64,000 nucleotides of DNA from Hydractinia symbiolongicarpus (GCF_029227915.1 NC_079879.1:11596001-11660000); one strand, 5' to 3'. Shown: positions 1 through 8,087, counted from the stretch's first letter. The notes: generated from the letters alone by a model not told the origin. A program made the numbers and translations.

Positions 1-160
1 ATAATGACACTCAGTGCTTCCCAGTATTGACAAGGCCTTTAATCTTCTCAACAAGATCTTAACTTTCGGAGTCGAGTTCCAAATTGTTCGTATGGAGTGG
101 TTCCTCGGGATTCTGCGTGACACCTCACATGGTGAAAAAAATTCATTCTTTTAGCTAAAT

Positions 161-269
161 GTTCCCGACCCCCAACCGAATCGAAAAATAACGAAATTGA
201 CGAATACCGTAGAGATGATACATACCTTAAACTCAGGGACCTAGATATAGTGTGAGTTTTTTTATCTGT
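161..269 (-). ncRNA. SL RNA gene copy 1 (S unit)
   Basis: Predicted spliced-leader RNA of about 109 nt, donating its 5' exon to mRNAs by trans-splicing in the nucleus. The exon is 226-269. Read on the minus strand it starts ACAGATAAAAAAACTCACAC and ends CTAGGTCCCTGAGTTTAAG, immediately before splice donor GTATGT (220-225). Exon nt 11-17 (AAACTCA) pair perfectly with nt 35-41 (TGAGTTT) around a 17-nt loop. The intron half has a U-run resembling an Sm site, then a G-rich 3' segment. The 5' end was set by alignment to Hydra SL-B as I remember it and may be off by a few nt; the 3' end was set from the 3'-box position. This copy has T24A in the exon. Alternative: a non-trans-spliced small RNA, unlikely given the exon/donor layout. 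Confidence 0.82.
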
Positions 270-522
270 AACCTGTTCAACATTGCCTACAGAGGCCATA
301 ATGTGCGTGTTTTTATTGCTTATGGTGTTGATTCATTTGCTCGTGCTGCGCATGTGCGAGAATTACTGTCATAAGAACGCTTAGTATGCCAAAATACCTC
401 AGCACACGTTGTTAACTTTCCCGATTTCAAATTTCAAAATGTTCACAAGTTGTTTAAAACTTTATTCCTGTTTTGCCAGTTTTGAACTTTAAAGGAGAAA
501 TTCAGTGCAACGCTAAAAGAAG

Positions 523-577
523 CAGAAATCTTTGACCATCCTTGGGACTGCTGCAGAAGCAAGGTAAAACTTGTAAG
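523..577. repeat. S-unit-specific ~55-bp segment (reference copy)
   Basis: S units have AGAAATCTTTGACCATCC through GTAAGC here. L units go straight from AGAAGC to TGTAACC. This reciprocal difference means S and L are not related by a single insertion. No function visible. Confidence 0.85.
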
Positions 578-885
578 CAGTAACCTTCTCTAGGAACACG
601 GGTATGCTTAGGAAAGACGTGCTTTTTAAGACCTGTCCTGTGTGAGGAATGCCCAATCCAAGATTTCCGATGGAAAACTGCAACGGGTGTTTGTCTGGAC
701 TGAGAAAACTGAGTCTACGATGTCCGCCCAGTACCGACGCATTCATAATGACACTCAGTGCTTCCCAGTATTGACAAGGCCTTTAATCTTCTCAACAAGA
801 TCTTAACTTTCGGAGTCGAGTTCCAAATGTACGTATGGAGTGGTTCCTCGGGAATCTGCGTGACAGCTCACATGGTGAAAAAAAT

Positions 886-902
886 TCATTCTTTTAGCTA
901 AA
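886..902 (-). promoter_or_regulatory. snRNA-type 3' box downstream of SL RNA
   Basis: Minus strand reads TTTAGCTAAAAGAATGA just past the predicted RNA 3' end. It matches the metazoan snRNA 3'-end formation element GTTTN0-3AAARNNAGA in layout, with AAAGAATGA differing at one base from AAARNNAGA. The equivalent sits at the same offset (2-18 bp beyond the 3' end) in nearly all units. Copies 47, 48 and 51 have an altered TTTAGGTATATC on plus. This supports Pol II snRNA-like transcription; function is inferred. Confidence 0.55.
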
Positions 903-923
903 TGTTCCCGACCCCCAACCGAA

Positions 924-934
924 TCGAAAAATTT
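924..934 (-). other. candidate Sm-protein binding site in SL RNA
   Basis: Minus strand reads AAATTTTTCGA, in the intron half about 30 nt after the splice donor. The Sm consensus is RAU4-6GR; here a C follows the U-run, so the match is imperfect. Other units have TTATTTTTCGA at the same place. The downstream G-rich tract can pair with it (UUUUCGA with UCGGGAA, two G-U pairs), so the true Sm core could instead be the adjacent AATTTCG. Confidence 0.4.
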
Positions 935-962
935 CGAAATTGACGAATAACGTAGAGATGAT

Positions 963-968
963 ACATAC
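963..968 (-). other. SL 5' splice site GTATGT
   Basis: GTATGT on the minus strand directly after the AAG that ends the leader exon. I checked all 70 units by eye and found the hexamer unchanged in each, although neighbouring exon and intron bases vary. It is a good U1-type or U6-type donor. Confidence 0.8.
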
Positions 969-1089
969 CTTAAACTCAGGGACCTAGAAATAGTGTGAGT
1001 TTTTTTATCTGTAACCTGTTCAACATTGCGTACAGAGGCCATAATGCGCGTGTTTTTATTGCTTATGGTGTTTATTCATTTGCTCGTGC

Positions 1090-1101
1090 TGCGCATGTGC
1101 G
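1090..1101. promoter_or_regulatory. NRF1-like GC palindrome upstream of SL RNA
   Basis: TGCGCATGTGCG on plus, one mismatch from the NRF1/alpha-Pal half-site palindrome YGCGCAYGCGCR. It lies 78-89 nt upstream of the predicted SL start and is present at the same offset in S and L units. Copy 42 has lost it, and copies 28 (GTGCATGTGCG) and 44 (GCGCATGTGTG) have base changes. Binding is inferred from sequence only. Between it and the start is an A-rich AGCAATAAAAACACG stretch on minus at the distance of an snRNA proximal element. Confidence 0.45.
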
Positions 1102-1111
1102 GGAATTACTG

Positions 1112-1485
1112 AACACCTCGATGACACAGATAAACTGGGGAAGCGCTCAGAAATTAAAACTGGAATGACCGTGGTTACAAAATCGCTTCAGTGTAATCAA
1201 AATAAAAGTAGGACTGTTCGTATTCTATCTACTTTGAGGAGACATCTCGGGTGAAAAAAAGATGATCATCAAACAAACAATCCGTAAAGAGATACTGGAG
1301 TTACTTCTTGCTGCTCGACAATGATGACTATACAGACATTTTTAGGCAACAAATCCGTTAATTCAACAATTCTCTCAATGCACTCTTGCCTGCATAGCTT
1401 GTTAGTATTTGCTTAAGATTGCACCTTAATTATCAGGAAGCGCGAACTTAGTACGACAAAGATGACTGTACTACAAGGCTTTTAC
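1112..1485. repeat. L-unit-specific 374-bp segment (reference copy)
   Basis: Present in all 27 L units, absent from S units. It is inserted after AATTACTG and ends before TCATAAGAACGCT, which are adjacent in S. Plus strand begins AACACCTCGATGACACAG and ends CAAGGCTTTTAC. I see no terminal repeats, coding frame, tRNA, 5S rRNA or snRNA in it. It is strongly conserved between L copies. It may be an old insertion in an ancestral L unit or a segment deleted from S. Confidence 0.9.
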
Positions 1486-1965
1486 TCATAAGAACGCTCA
1501 ACATACCAAGATACTTCATCAAACGTTCTTGACTTTCCCGATTTGAATTTTCAAAATGTTCTTAAATTGTTTTTAACTTTCTCCTTATTTTGCAAATTTT
1601 GAACTTTAGAGGAGAATTTCAGTGCAACGATAAAAGAAGCTGTAACCTTCTCTGAAAACACGGGTATGCTTAGGGAAGACGTACTTTTCAAGACCTGGCC
1701 TGTCTAACGTTTGCGCAATGCAAGTTTTCCGATGAAAAACTGCAACGGGTGCTTGTCTGGACCGAGAAAACTGAGTCTACGATGTCCGCGCAGTACCGAC
1801 GCATTCATAATGATACTCAGTGCTTCCCAGTATTGAAAAGGCCTTTAATCTTCTCAACATGATCTTAACTTTCGTAGTTGAGTTCCAAATGTACGTATGG
1901 AGTGGTTCCTCGGGATTCTGCGTGACACCTCACATGGTGAAAAAAATTCAATCTTTTAGCTAAAT

Positions 1966-2074
1966 GTTCCCGACCCCCAACCGAATCGAAAAATAACGAA
2001 ATTGACGAATACCGTAGAGATGATACATACCTTAAACTCAGAGATCTAGAAATAGTGTGAGTTTTTTTATCTGT
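1966..2074 (-). ncRNA. SL RNA gene copy 3 (S unit)
   Basis: Exon 2031-2074 carries G30A and C33T, both in the otherwise conserved GGTCCC loop core. The pairing arms and donor are intact. A 6-bp spacer deletion lies upstream in this unit. Confidence 0.75.
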
Positions 2075-2703
2075 AACCTGTTCAACATTGCCTACAGAGG
2101 CCATAATGTGCGTGTTTTTATTGCTTATGGTGTTGATTCATTTGCTCGTGCTGCGCATGTGCGAGAATTACTGTCATAAGAACGCTTAGCATGCCAAAAT
2201 ACCTCAGCACACGTTGTTAACTTTCCCGATTTAAAATTTCAAAATGTTGTTGTTTAAAACTTTATTCCTGTTTTGCCAGTTTTGAACTTTAAAGGAGAAA
2301 TTCAGTGCAACGCTAAAAGAAGCAGAAATCTTTGACCATCCTTGGGACTGCTGCAGAAGCAAGGTAAAACTTGTAAGCAGTAACCTTCTCTAGGAACACG
2401 GGTATGCTTAGGAAAGACGTGCTTTTTAAGACCTGTCCTGTGTGAGGAATGCCCAATCCAAGATTTCCGATGGAAAACTGCAACGGGTGTTTGTCTGGAC
2501 TGAGAAAACTGAGTCTACGATGTCCGCGCAGTACCGACGCATTCATAATGATACTCAGTGCTTCCCAGTATTGACAAGGCCTTTAATCTTCTCAACAAGA
2601 TCTTAACTTTCGGAGTCGAGTTCCAAATGTACGTATGGAGTGGTTCCTCGGGAATCTGCGTGACACCTCACATGGTGAAAAAAAATCATTCTTTTAGCTA
2701 AAT

Positions 2704-2812
2704 GTTCCCGACCCCCAACCGAATCGAAAAATTTCGAAATTGACGAATACCTTAGAGATGATACATACCTTAAACTCAGGGACCTAGAAATAGTGTGAGT
2801 TTTTTTATCTGT
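2704..2812 (-). ncRNA. SL RNA gene copy 4 (L unit)
   Basis: Exon 2769-2812, majority sequence. One intron change (CTTAGAG for CGTAGAG on plus). Confidence 0.86.
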
Positions 2813-3765
2813 AACCTGTTCAACATTGCGTACAGAGGCCATAATGCGCGTGTTTTTATTGCTTATGGTGTTTATTCATTTGCTCGTGCTGCGCATGTGC
2901 GGGAATTACTGAACACCTCGATGACACAGATAAACTGGGGAAGCGCTCAGAAATTAAAACTGGAATGACCGTGGTTACAAAATCGCTTCAGTGTAATCAA
3001 AATAAAAGTAGGACTGTTCGTATTCTATCTACTTTGAGGAGACATCTCGGGTGAAAAAAAGATGATCATCAAACAAACAATCCGTAAAGAGATACTGGAG
3101 TTACTTCTTGCTGCTCGAAAATGATGACTATACAGACATTTTTAGGCAACAAATCCGTTAATTCAACAATTCTCTCAATGCACTCTTGCCTGCATAGCTT
3201 GTTAGTATTTGCTTAAGATTGCACCTTAATTATCAGGAAGCGCGAACTTAGTACGACAAAGATGACTGTACTACAAGGCTTTTACTCATAAGAACGCTCA
3301 ACATACCAAGATACTTCATCAAACGTTCTTGACTTTCCCGATTTGAATTTTCAAAATGTTCTTAAATTGTTTTTAACTTTCTCCTTATTTTGCAAATTTT
3401 GAACTTTAGAGGAGAATTTCAGTGCAACGATAAAAGAAGCTGTAACCTTCTCTGAAAACACGGGTATGCTTAGGGAAGACGTACTTTTCAAGACCTTGCC
3501 TGTCAAACGTTTGCGCAATGCAAGTTTTCCGATGAAAAACTGCAACGGGTGCTTGTCTGGACCGAGAAAACTGAGTCTACGATGTCCGCGCAGTACCGAC
3601 GCATTCATAATGATACTCAGTGCTTCCCAGTATTGACAAGGCCTTTAATCTTCTCAACATGATCTTAACTTTCGGAGTCGAGTTCCAAATGTACGTATGG
3701 AGTGGTTCCTCGGGATTCTGCGTGATACCTCACATGGTGAAAAAATTTCAATCTTTTAGCTAAAT

Positions 3766-3874
3766 GTTCCCGACCCCCAACCGAATCGAAAAATAACGAA
3801 ATTGACGAATACCGTAGAGATGATACATACCTTAAACTCAGGGACCTAGAAATAGTGTGAGTTTTTTTATCTGT
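3766..3874 (-). ncRNA. SL RNA gene copy 5 (S unit interrupted upstream)
   Basis: Exon 3831-3874, majority sequence. The transposon lies about 215 bp upstream of the predicted start. The NRF1-like element at 3952-3963 and everything to -200 are retained, so the copy may still be expressed unless a distal element is needed. Confidence 0.84.
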
Positions 3875-4080
3875 AACCTGTTCAACATTGCCTACAGAGG
3901 CCATAATGTGCGTGTTTTTATTGCTTATGGTGTTGATTCATTTGCTCGTGCTGCGCATGTGCGAGAATTACTGTCATAAGAACGCTTAGCATGCCAAAAT
4001 ACCTCAGCACACGTTGTTAACTTTCCCGATTTCAAATTTCAAAATGTTCACAAGTTGTTTAAAACTTTATTCCTGTTTTG

Positions 4081-4089
4081 CCAGTTTTG
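4081..4089. repeat. target site duplication, left
   Basis: CCAGTTTTG, repeated perfectly at 7551-7559. Uninterrupted S units have it once at this place (CCAGTTTTGAACTTT). Confidence 0.95.
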
Positions 4090-4167
4090 CAATCTCGTTC
4101 CCAGGGCTTCTTTTTCTCTTTCTGATATGTGGCTGGCGCGAAAGAAGTAGCTCTGGGACTGGCCGGT
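4090..4167 (+). repeat. left terminal inverted repeat
   Basis: About 78 bp, beginning CAATCTCGTTCCCAGGG and ending near GGGACTGGCCGGT. Aligned with the other end it differs by roughly six changes, including one 1-bp length difference. Confidence 0.93.
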
Positions 4168-4199
4168 CAAAATACCCACCTATAGTGGGTATTTTTGAA
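4168..4199. repeat. hairpin-forming inverted repeat inside left end
   Basis: AAAATACCCAC and GTGGGTATTTT flank a 5-base CTATA loop, giving an 11-bp perfect stem, extendable with one bulge. It sits directly inside the left TIR and has no partner at the right end. Possible transposase-binding or structural site; no function shown. Confidence 0.6.
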
Positions 4200-4307
4200 A
4201 GAGCCGTTTGTCTTGCTTGTCCAGATTTTACGGAAGGAATATAGGAAGGTAACTGAGCATAAAAACAAGCATATGGCGAGTAAAAATTTAGTTAGCTGGC
4301 TAACAAG

Positions 4308-6061
4308 ATGGAAAATATAATACAACTTTTTTCCAAACTTCGACTTGCTCTAGAGAAAGGTTTTGACCCAAATTTTGTGTTAAAGCCCAAACAAATCATT
4401 TGCTTTGAACAACTAATTAATGGAAACGATACTCTTGCGGTTTTGCCTACTGGATATGGGAAATCCATTTTGTACCAGTTACTTCATTTTGTAATGCCTT
4501 TACAGAAGAAAAGAAACATAGTGATTGTTGTTAGCCCTCTCAACGCTATCATTGAGGATCAACAAAAAATTTTGAGCCAAAGAGGTGTAGAAGTTGCTAC
4601 ACTTACTTATGAAAGGGAAGAATGTACAGAAGATCCTTTTGCACATTTGAATACGGAAGATCCTGTCGAACCAAATTTCAAAGTTTCACATGAAATAAAA
4701 AATGGAGATATTGATTTTTTATTTGGACATCCAGAAGCATTTTTGTCACACACAGGAAGAAATTTACTAAAATCAAAAATTTATCAGGATAATGTTGTTG
4801 CATGTGTAGTAGACGAGGCACATTGTGTGGAATTGTGGTAAGTAAATTTTATATATAGCTAGCTACAAAATGTACAAAAACTATCAGCTAAAAATATAAA
4901 TGTATATATATACTCTTTTTGTTACTATGTATATACTATAATTTACATATTTAGGTATATATATATATATATATTATGTTTTTATATCGTTTCAGGGGAC
5001 TGGAATTTAGAAAAAGCTTTCAAGATTTGGTTGTCTTAAACACCATCTTTCAAGATCGCTCTATGCTTGCATTAACCGCAACTGCGGGAGATAAAATGAT
5101 TTCCAAAATTATAAAAGACTTATCTCTACAGAACTGCAAAATTGTAAAAGCCTCACCAAATCGTAGAAATGTGTTTCTAAGTGTAAAAAAACGACTTCCA
5201 AACAACTATGGTGTAAAAAGTTATGAACAAATTCTATTACTAATAGCAACAGAATTAAACGAAACAAGACGAGATTACCCTATCACAATTATATATATGG
5301 GTTTAAAATATTGTGGATATGCATATAAACTTTTTGATATGGTTATTGAAAATCCCTTCTGTGAAAACGAGATAACTCCAAGAGCTAAATTGTATGCTCA
5401 ATTTCATGCATCAACCACTTCGTGTATGAAAGAAGATATTTTGGAAGAATTGAAATCCTTAAACTCTCGAATAAGGGTAGTATTTGCAACCACTGCTTTT
5501 GGTATGGGTGTTAATGTACCTCAGGTTACTAACATTATTCATATTTCTCCCCCATCAAAACTGGAAAGTTACATACAAGAAATTGGACGTGCAGGGAGAA
5601 ATGGTGCACAATCAAATGCCATATTGTACTACAACAACTCTGACATCAGTAAAAATAATTTAAAAATGGATGAATCAATTAAAAAATATTGTCAAGAGAC
5701 TGATTGTCTCAGAAAATCATTGCTCAAATACTTCAGTTTTAAATGCGAAACACAAGACAATTGTTGTGAAAACTGTAATCCTACGACAACTGAAGATTTT
5801 TCTCCTGTTCATCATATACAAATGTCAGATATTGATAGAGAATCAATACGTTTAGAGCTAGAAATGATTAATGTTGAAAAGGAAGAAGACTCTCATTTAT
5901 TAACATTTGAGTTTAATTTGACACATGATGTTATTGGAAAAATTTCCAACAATTTTCATTTAATAACTTGTGAACGTGATTTATTGCATAAATTTGATGT
6001 TTGGGATGAAAGGTATTCGACAAAAATTTTTGATGTCATCAGAAAATATTTGAATCTATAA
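4308..6061 (+). CDS. RecQ-like ATP-dependent DNA helicase (two exons, transposon-borne)
   Basis: SF2 3'-5' DNA helicase core of 531 aa, coded by 4308-4837 joined to 4996-6061. Joining restores the split Trp codon, giving DEAHCVELWGLEFRKS, the RecQ pattern DEAHC..W(G)..FR. Motifs in order: Walker A LPTGYGKS (aa 46-53; RecQ usually has GGGKS), VVSPL (aa 74-78), DEAH (169-172), LTATA (about 203), motif IV TIIYMG, motif V TTAFGMGVN (342-350), motif VI QEIGRAGRNG (371-380). A Cys cluster (C409, C414, C427, C433, C434, C437) fits the RecQ zinc-binding subdomain. No HRDC domain is seen and the C-terminal ~90 aa are not recognised. No stop or frameshift interrupts it. Similar short RecQ-like proteins are common in cnidarian genomes. 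The start ATG is the first in frame, after CTAACAAG. Probably acts on transposition or replication intermediates; the role is inferred. Confidence 0.88.
4838..4995 (+). other. intron of RecQ-like helicase gene
   Basis: 158 bp, GTAAGT at 4838-4843 and TTTCAG at 4990-4995. Phase 2. AT-rich with a TA run near its 3' end. Removal joins TG|G to restore the invariant Trp after DEAHC. Confidence 0.88.
4956..4975. repeat. (TA)n microsatellite in intron
   Basis: About 20 bp of alternating TA between the branch region and the acceptor of the helicase intron. Confidence 0.8.
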
Positions 6062-6383
6062 GTATATAAATAATATATATAGTTTTTATTTCTTCTTTTA
6101 TTTTGTTGAAAACATTTTTTATTGGTAAGGTTGGACCATTAGAATTTTTGTGAAGCAGATTGTGTATATATATACTCTAGATAGCTAGTTTGATTATGCA
6201 ACAAATTTATAATCAAATAAGATTTTTGATGGGGTCAAACAACATTTATCTGTAAAGATATTTTAGACATCCTATATCAGCAATATTTTTTAAAGTCCAG
6301 CTTGCAATAAAAAGTTTATGTTTTTATGCGTATTCACATTCTAATAATGTATATATATATAACACATTGTGTGTAAGAATATT
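6062..6383. other. AT-rich interval between convergent genes
   Basis: Lies between the stop of the helicase (plus) and the last stop of the DUF6589-like segment (minus). It holds TA-rich tracts and an AATAAA at 6306-6311 that could serve as the helicase poly(A) signal. No coding region seen. Confidence 0.6.
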
Positions 6384-6971
6384 TTACTGATAAATACCTA
6401 TTTCATTTTTATGATTATCAAGCCATTTATGAAAGTCACTCACATTTAAATAGCGTAGTGGATTACTCTTTATATTGCAAAAGCTTGCATGAAATCTATC
6501 AGGTATCGAATCGAAGGGTTTTACTCTCAGCAATTCTTCAATTATTTCGATCTCATCATTTTTACTATTAGCAGTTGCATGTTGAACAGATTTTGCATGT
6601 TTCTCCAGTTCTTTATCGTAATTTTCAGTTATTTCTTAAATCCCACTTGTTGCTTTGCATATTTTACTAATAGAACTAAAGGTTTTGTTTGGTCCCATAT
6701 GATGTACAATATTTTTACTGATTTTATTTGTTATTTCCTGTGCTAAATCTTCTTCAATATTTTGACCAGGACCGCCTCTCCAATTTACAAAATAACTCCA
6801 CTTTTGTTGTTCAGCAAGCCTTGGTGTTAATAAGCTTTCCACTTGAGCTATTGATACAAACATTTCAAGTGCATACTTGCTGTAAAGACCCAGTGATTTG
6901 AAGATTGATAGCAACAGCTTTTGATTAACAAGGTTACAATCACCATCCCCTTCTTTTGCAGTATCCTTCAT
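6384..6971 (-). pseudogene. DUF6589-like C-terminal coding remnant with in-frame stop
   Basis: The open segment reads MKDTAKEGDGDCNLVNQKLL from 6971, followed by a YALEMFVSIAQ..LLTPRLAEQQKW..F.NWRGGPGQNIEEDL pattern and MGPNKTFSSISKICKATSGI. I recognise this as the C-terminal part of the DUF6589 family found in many cnidarian repeat-associated proteins. A TAA at 6636-6638 interrupts it. The same frame then continues coherently (EITENYDKELEKHAK.., LRVKPFDSIPDRFH.., NPLRYLNVSDFHKWLDNH) to a TAA at 6384-6386, so this looks like a point nonsense change. A TTGGTGTTGCAG acceptor directly precedes 6971, so it is probably an internal or last exon. The large N-terminal part expected for the family is absent. 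Family function is unknown; a transposition role is inferred from context. Confidence 0.7.
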
Positions 6972-7323
6972 CTGCAACACCAAAACTGTTGATGCATGGT
7001 TACATGATGAGAATATATAGCTAGTCTAGCTCTAGTTTTTTCACTACCTGAGTTTTTCTTACTAGTTATAACCTTTCCTTTTAAGAACACATAAGATCAT
7101 GATTAACTTTTTGTCAGATTTAAAGCCAGCTGTAGGGTATAAACAGGTGTAAAAAAGCATAGAAAAAAAGTGTGAAAAAAATTTAGCTAAACAAAAGGTG
7201 AGAAAAACCTATTTATAAGTACCTTGCATTATATCTTTTTACAGGTATCTTTTCAACATGGTCGTAAGCATTACCAAAATAATATTTTTTTAAATTTTAT
7301 TCTTTATGTAATAAAAATCTTCA

Positions 7324-7380
7324 AACTTCAACCATTAACAAACAGCAACATAACAAATCCCGCACATCATCTTCCGCCAT
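7324..7380 (-). other. possible 5' exon of the minus-strand transposon gene
   Basis: ATG at 7378-7380 opens a 19-codon frame (MAEDDVRDLLCCCLLMVEV), placed 90 bp inside the right TIR where a first exon would be expected. I see no convincing donor linking it to the exon ending at 6971. The rest of 6972-7471 is AT-rich without a recognisable coding segment. Confidence 0.2.
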
Positions 7381-7471
7381 TTTAAATTAACTCACGGCCG
7401 TTACGTTCTCGCCTTGAAGCAACTCGTCTTAAAACTCGCGTAATTGAAGAGCCAATGAAATTCAAACTTTA

Positions 7472-7550
7472 ACCAGCCAGTCCCAGAGCTACTTCTTTCG
7501 CGCCAGCACGCATATCAGAAAGGGAAAAAGAAGCTCTGGGGACGAGATTG
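7472..7550 (-). repeat. right terminal inverted repeat
   Basis: Reverse complement begins CAATCTCGTCCCCAGAGC and runs to GGGACTGGCTGGT, about 79 bp. It matches the left TIR with about six differences, so the element is not brand new, yet its target duplication is still perfect. Confidence 0.93.
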
Positions 7551-7559
7551 CCAGTTTTG
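7551..7559. repeat. target site duplication, right
   Basis: CCAGTTTTG, identical to 4081-4089. S-unit sequence resumes here. Confidence 0.95.
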
Positions 7560-7978
7560 AACTTTAAAGGAGAAATTCAGTGCAACGCTAAAAGAAGCAG
7601 AAATCTTTGACCATCCTTGGGACTGCTGCAGAAGCAAGGTAAAACTTGTAAGCAGTAACCTTCTCTAGGAACACGGGTATGCTTAGGAAAGACGTGCTTT
7701 TTAAGACCTGTCCTGTGTGAGGAATGCCCAATCCAAGATTTCCGATGGAAAACTGCAACGGGTGTTTGTCTGGACTGAGAAAACTGAGTCTACGATGTCC
7801 GCGCAGTACCGACGCATTCATAATGATACTCAGTGCTTCCCAGTATTGACAAGGCCTTTAATCTTCTCAACAAGATCTTAACTTTCGGAGTCGAGTTCCA
7901 AATGTACGTATGGAGTGGTTCCTCGGGAATCTGCGTGACACCTCACATGGTGAAAAAAATTCATTCTTTTAGCTAAAT

Positions 7979-8087
7979 GTTCCCGACCCCCAACCGAATC
8001 GAAAAATTTCGAAATTGACGAATACCGTAGAGATGATACATACCTTAAACTCAGGGACCTAGAAATAGTGTGAGTTTTTTTATCTGT
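7979..8087 (-). ncRNA. SL RNA gene copy 6 (L unit)
   Basis: Exon 8044-8087, majority sequence. First complete unit to the right of the transposon. Confidence 0.87.

Larger units (their letters stand above)
904..1012 (-). ncRNA. SL RNA gene copy 2 (L unit, reference copy)
   Basis: Exon 969-1012 has the majority sequence. Donor GTATGT lies at 963-968. This copy is the coordinate reference for promoter, Sm-like and 3'-box features listed separately. The intron has one private change near the donor-proximal AACG (CGAATAACG on plus). The Sm-like haplotype is AAATTTTTCG. Confidence 0.87.
1..4089 (-). repeat. SL RNA tandem array, left block (units 1-5)
   Basis: Head-to-tail units S, L, S, L and the left part of S unit 5. 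Using the conserved TTAACTTTCGG block as phase marker (first base at 59, 803, 1865, 2603, 3665), spacings are 744, 1062, 738 and 1062 bp. Unit 3 is short because of a 6-bp loss in the spacer near 2246. All units point the same way. The block is cut at 4089 by a transposon. The first 58 bases are the end of a preceding unit. Confidence 0.97.
4090..7550. mobile_element. TIR DNA transposon carrying RecQ-like helicase and DUF6589-like remnant
   Basis: The 3,461-bp insertion is defined exactly by comparison with 42 uninterrupted S units; insertion plus one 9-bp target copy accounts for the extra 3,470 bp. Termini are CAATCTCGT... and its reverse complement. Contents are a two-exon helicase gene on plus and a convergent broken coding segment on minus. 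The interior is visibly more AT-rich than the array, with TA microsatellites. The 9-bp duplication fits Mutator-like elements among known superfamilies, but no MULE-type DDE transposase is visible. I therefore leave the superfamily open. It may be non-autonomous, or the DUF6589 protein may be its former recombinase. Confidence 0.93.

Noticed and set aside
803-1042. Recurrent 79-codon minus-strand frame (MASVGNVEQVTDKK...) in most units
   Set aside because: It runs straight through the SL exon, donor and Sm-like site, several units break it by frameshift or start loss, and its changes show no protein-like pattern. Its persistence is explained by array homogenisation.
3351-3608. Recurrent 77-98 codon minus-strand frames in the spacers (starting MNASVLRGH, MIAAGLQGH, MLRRLRALS or MRRYCADIV)
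   Set aside because: They lie in spacer that differs between S and L, several overlap each other in different frames, their C-termini change with unit class, and they match no family I know.
4014-4244. 76-codon plus-strand frame across the left transposon boundary
   Set aside because: It fuses array spacer to the TIR; a junction accident.
5670-5855. 61-codon plus-strand frame inside the helicase
   Set aside because: Shadow of the RecQ-like coding sequence in another frame.
6489-6746. 85-codon plus-strand frame
   Set aside because: Antisense to the DUF6589-like segment, hydrophobic by composition only.
4090-7550. Assigning the transposon firmly to Mutator-like elements
   Set aside because: Only the 9-bp target duplication and long TIRs support it; no MULE transposase is visible.
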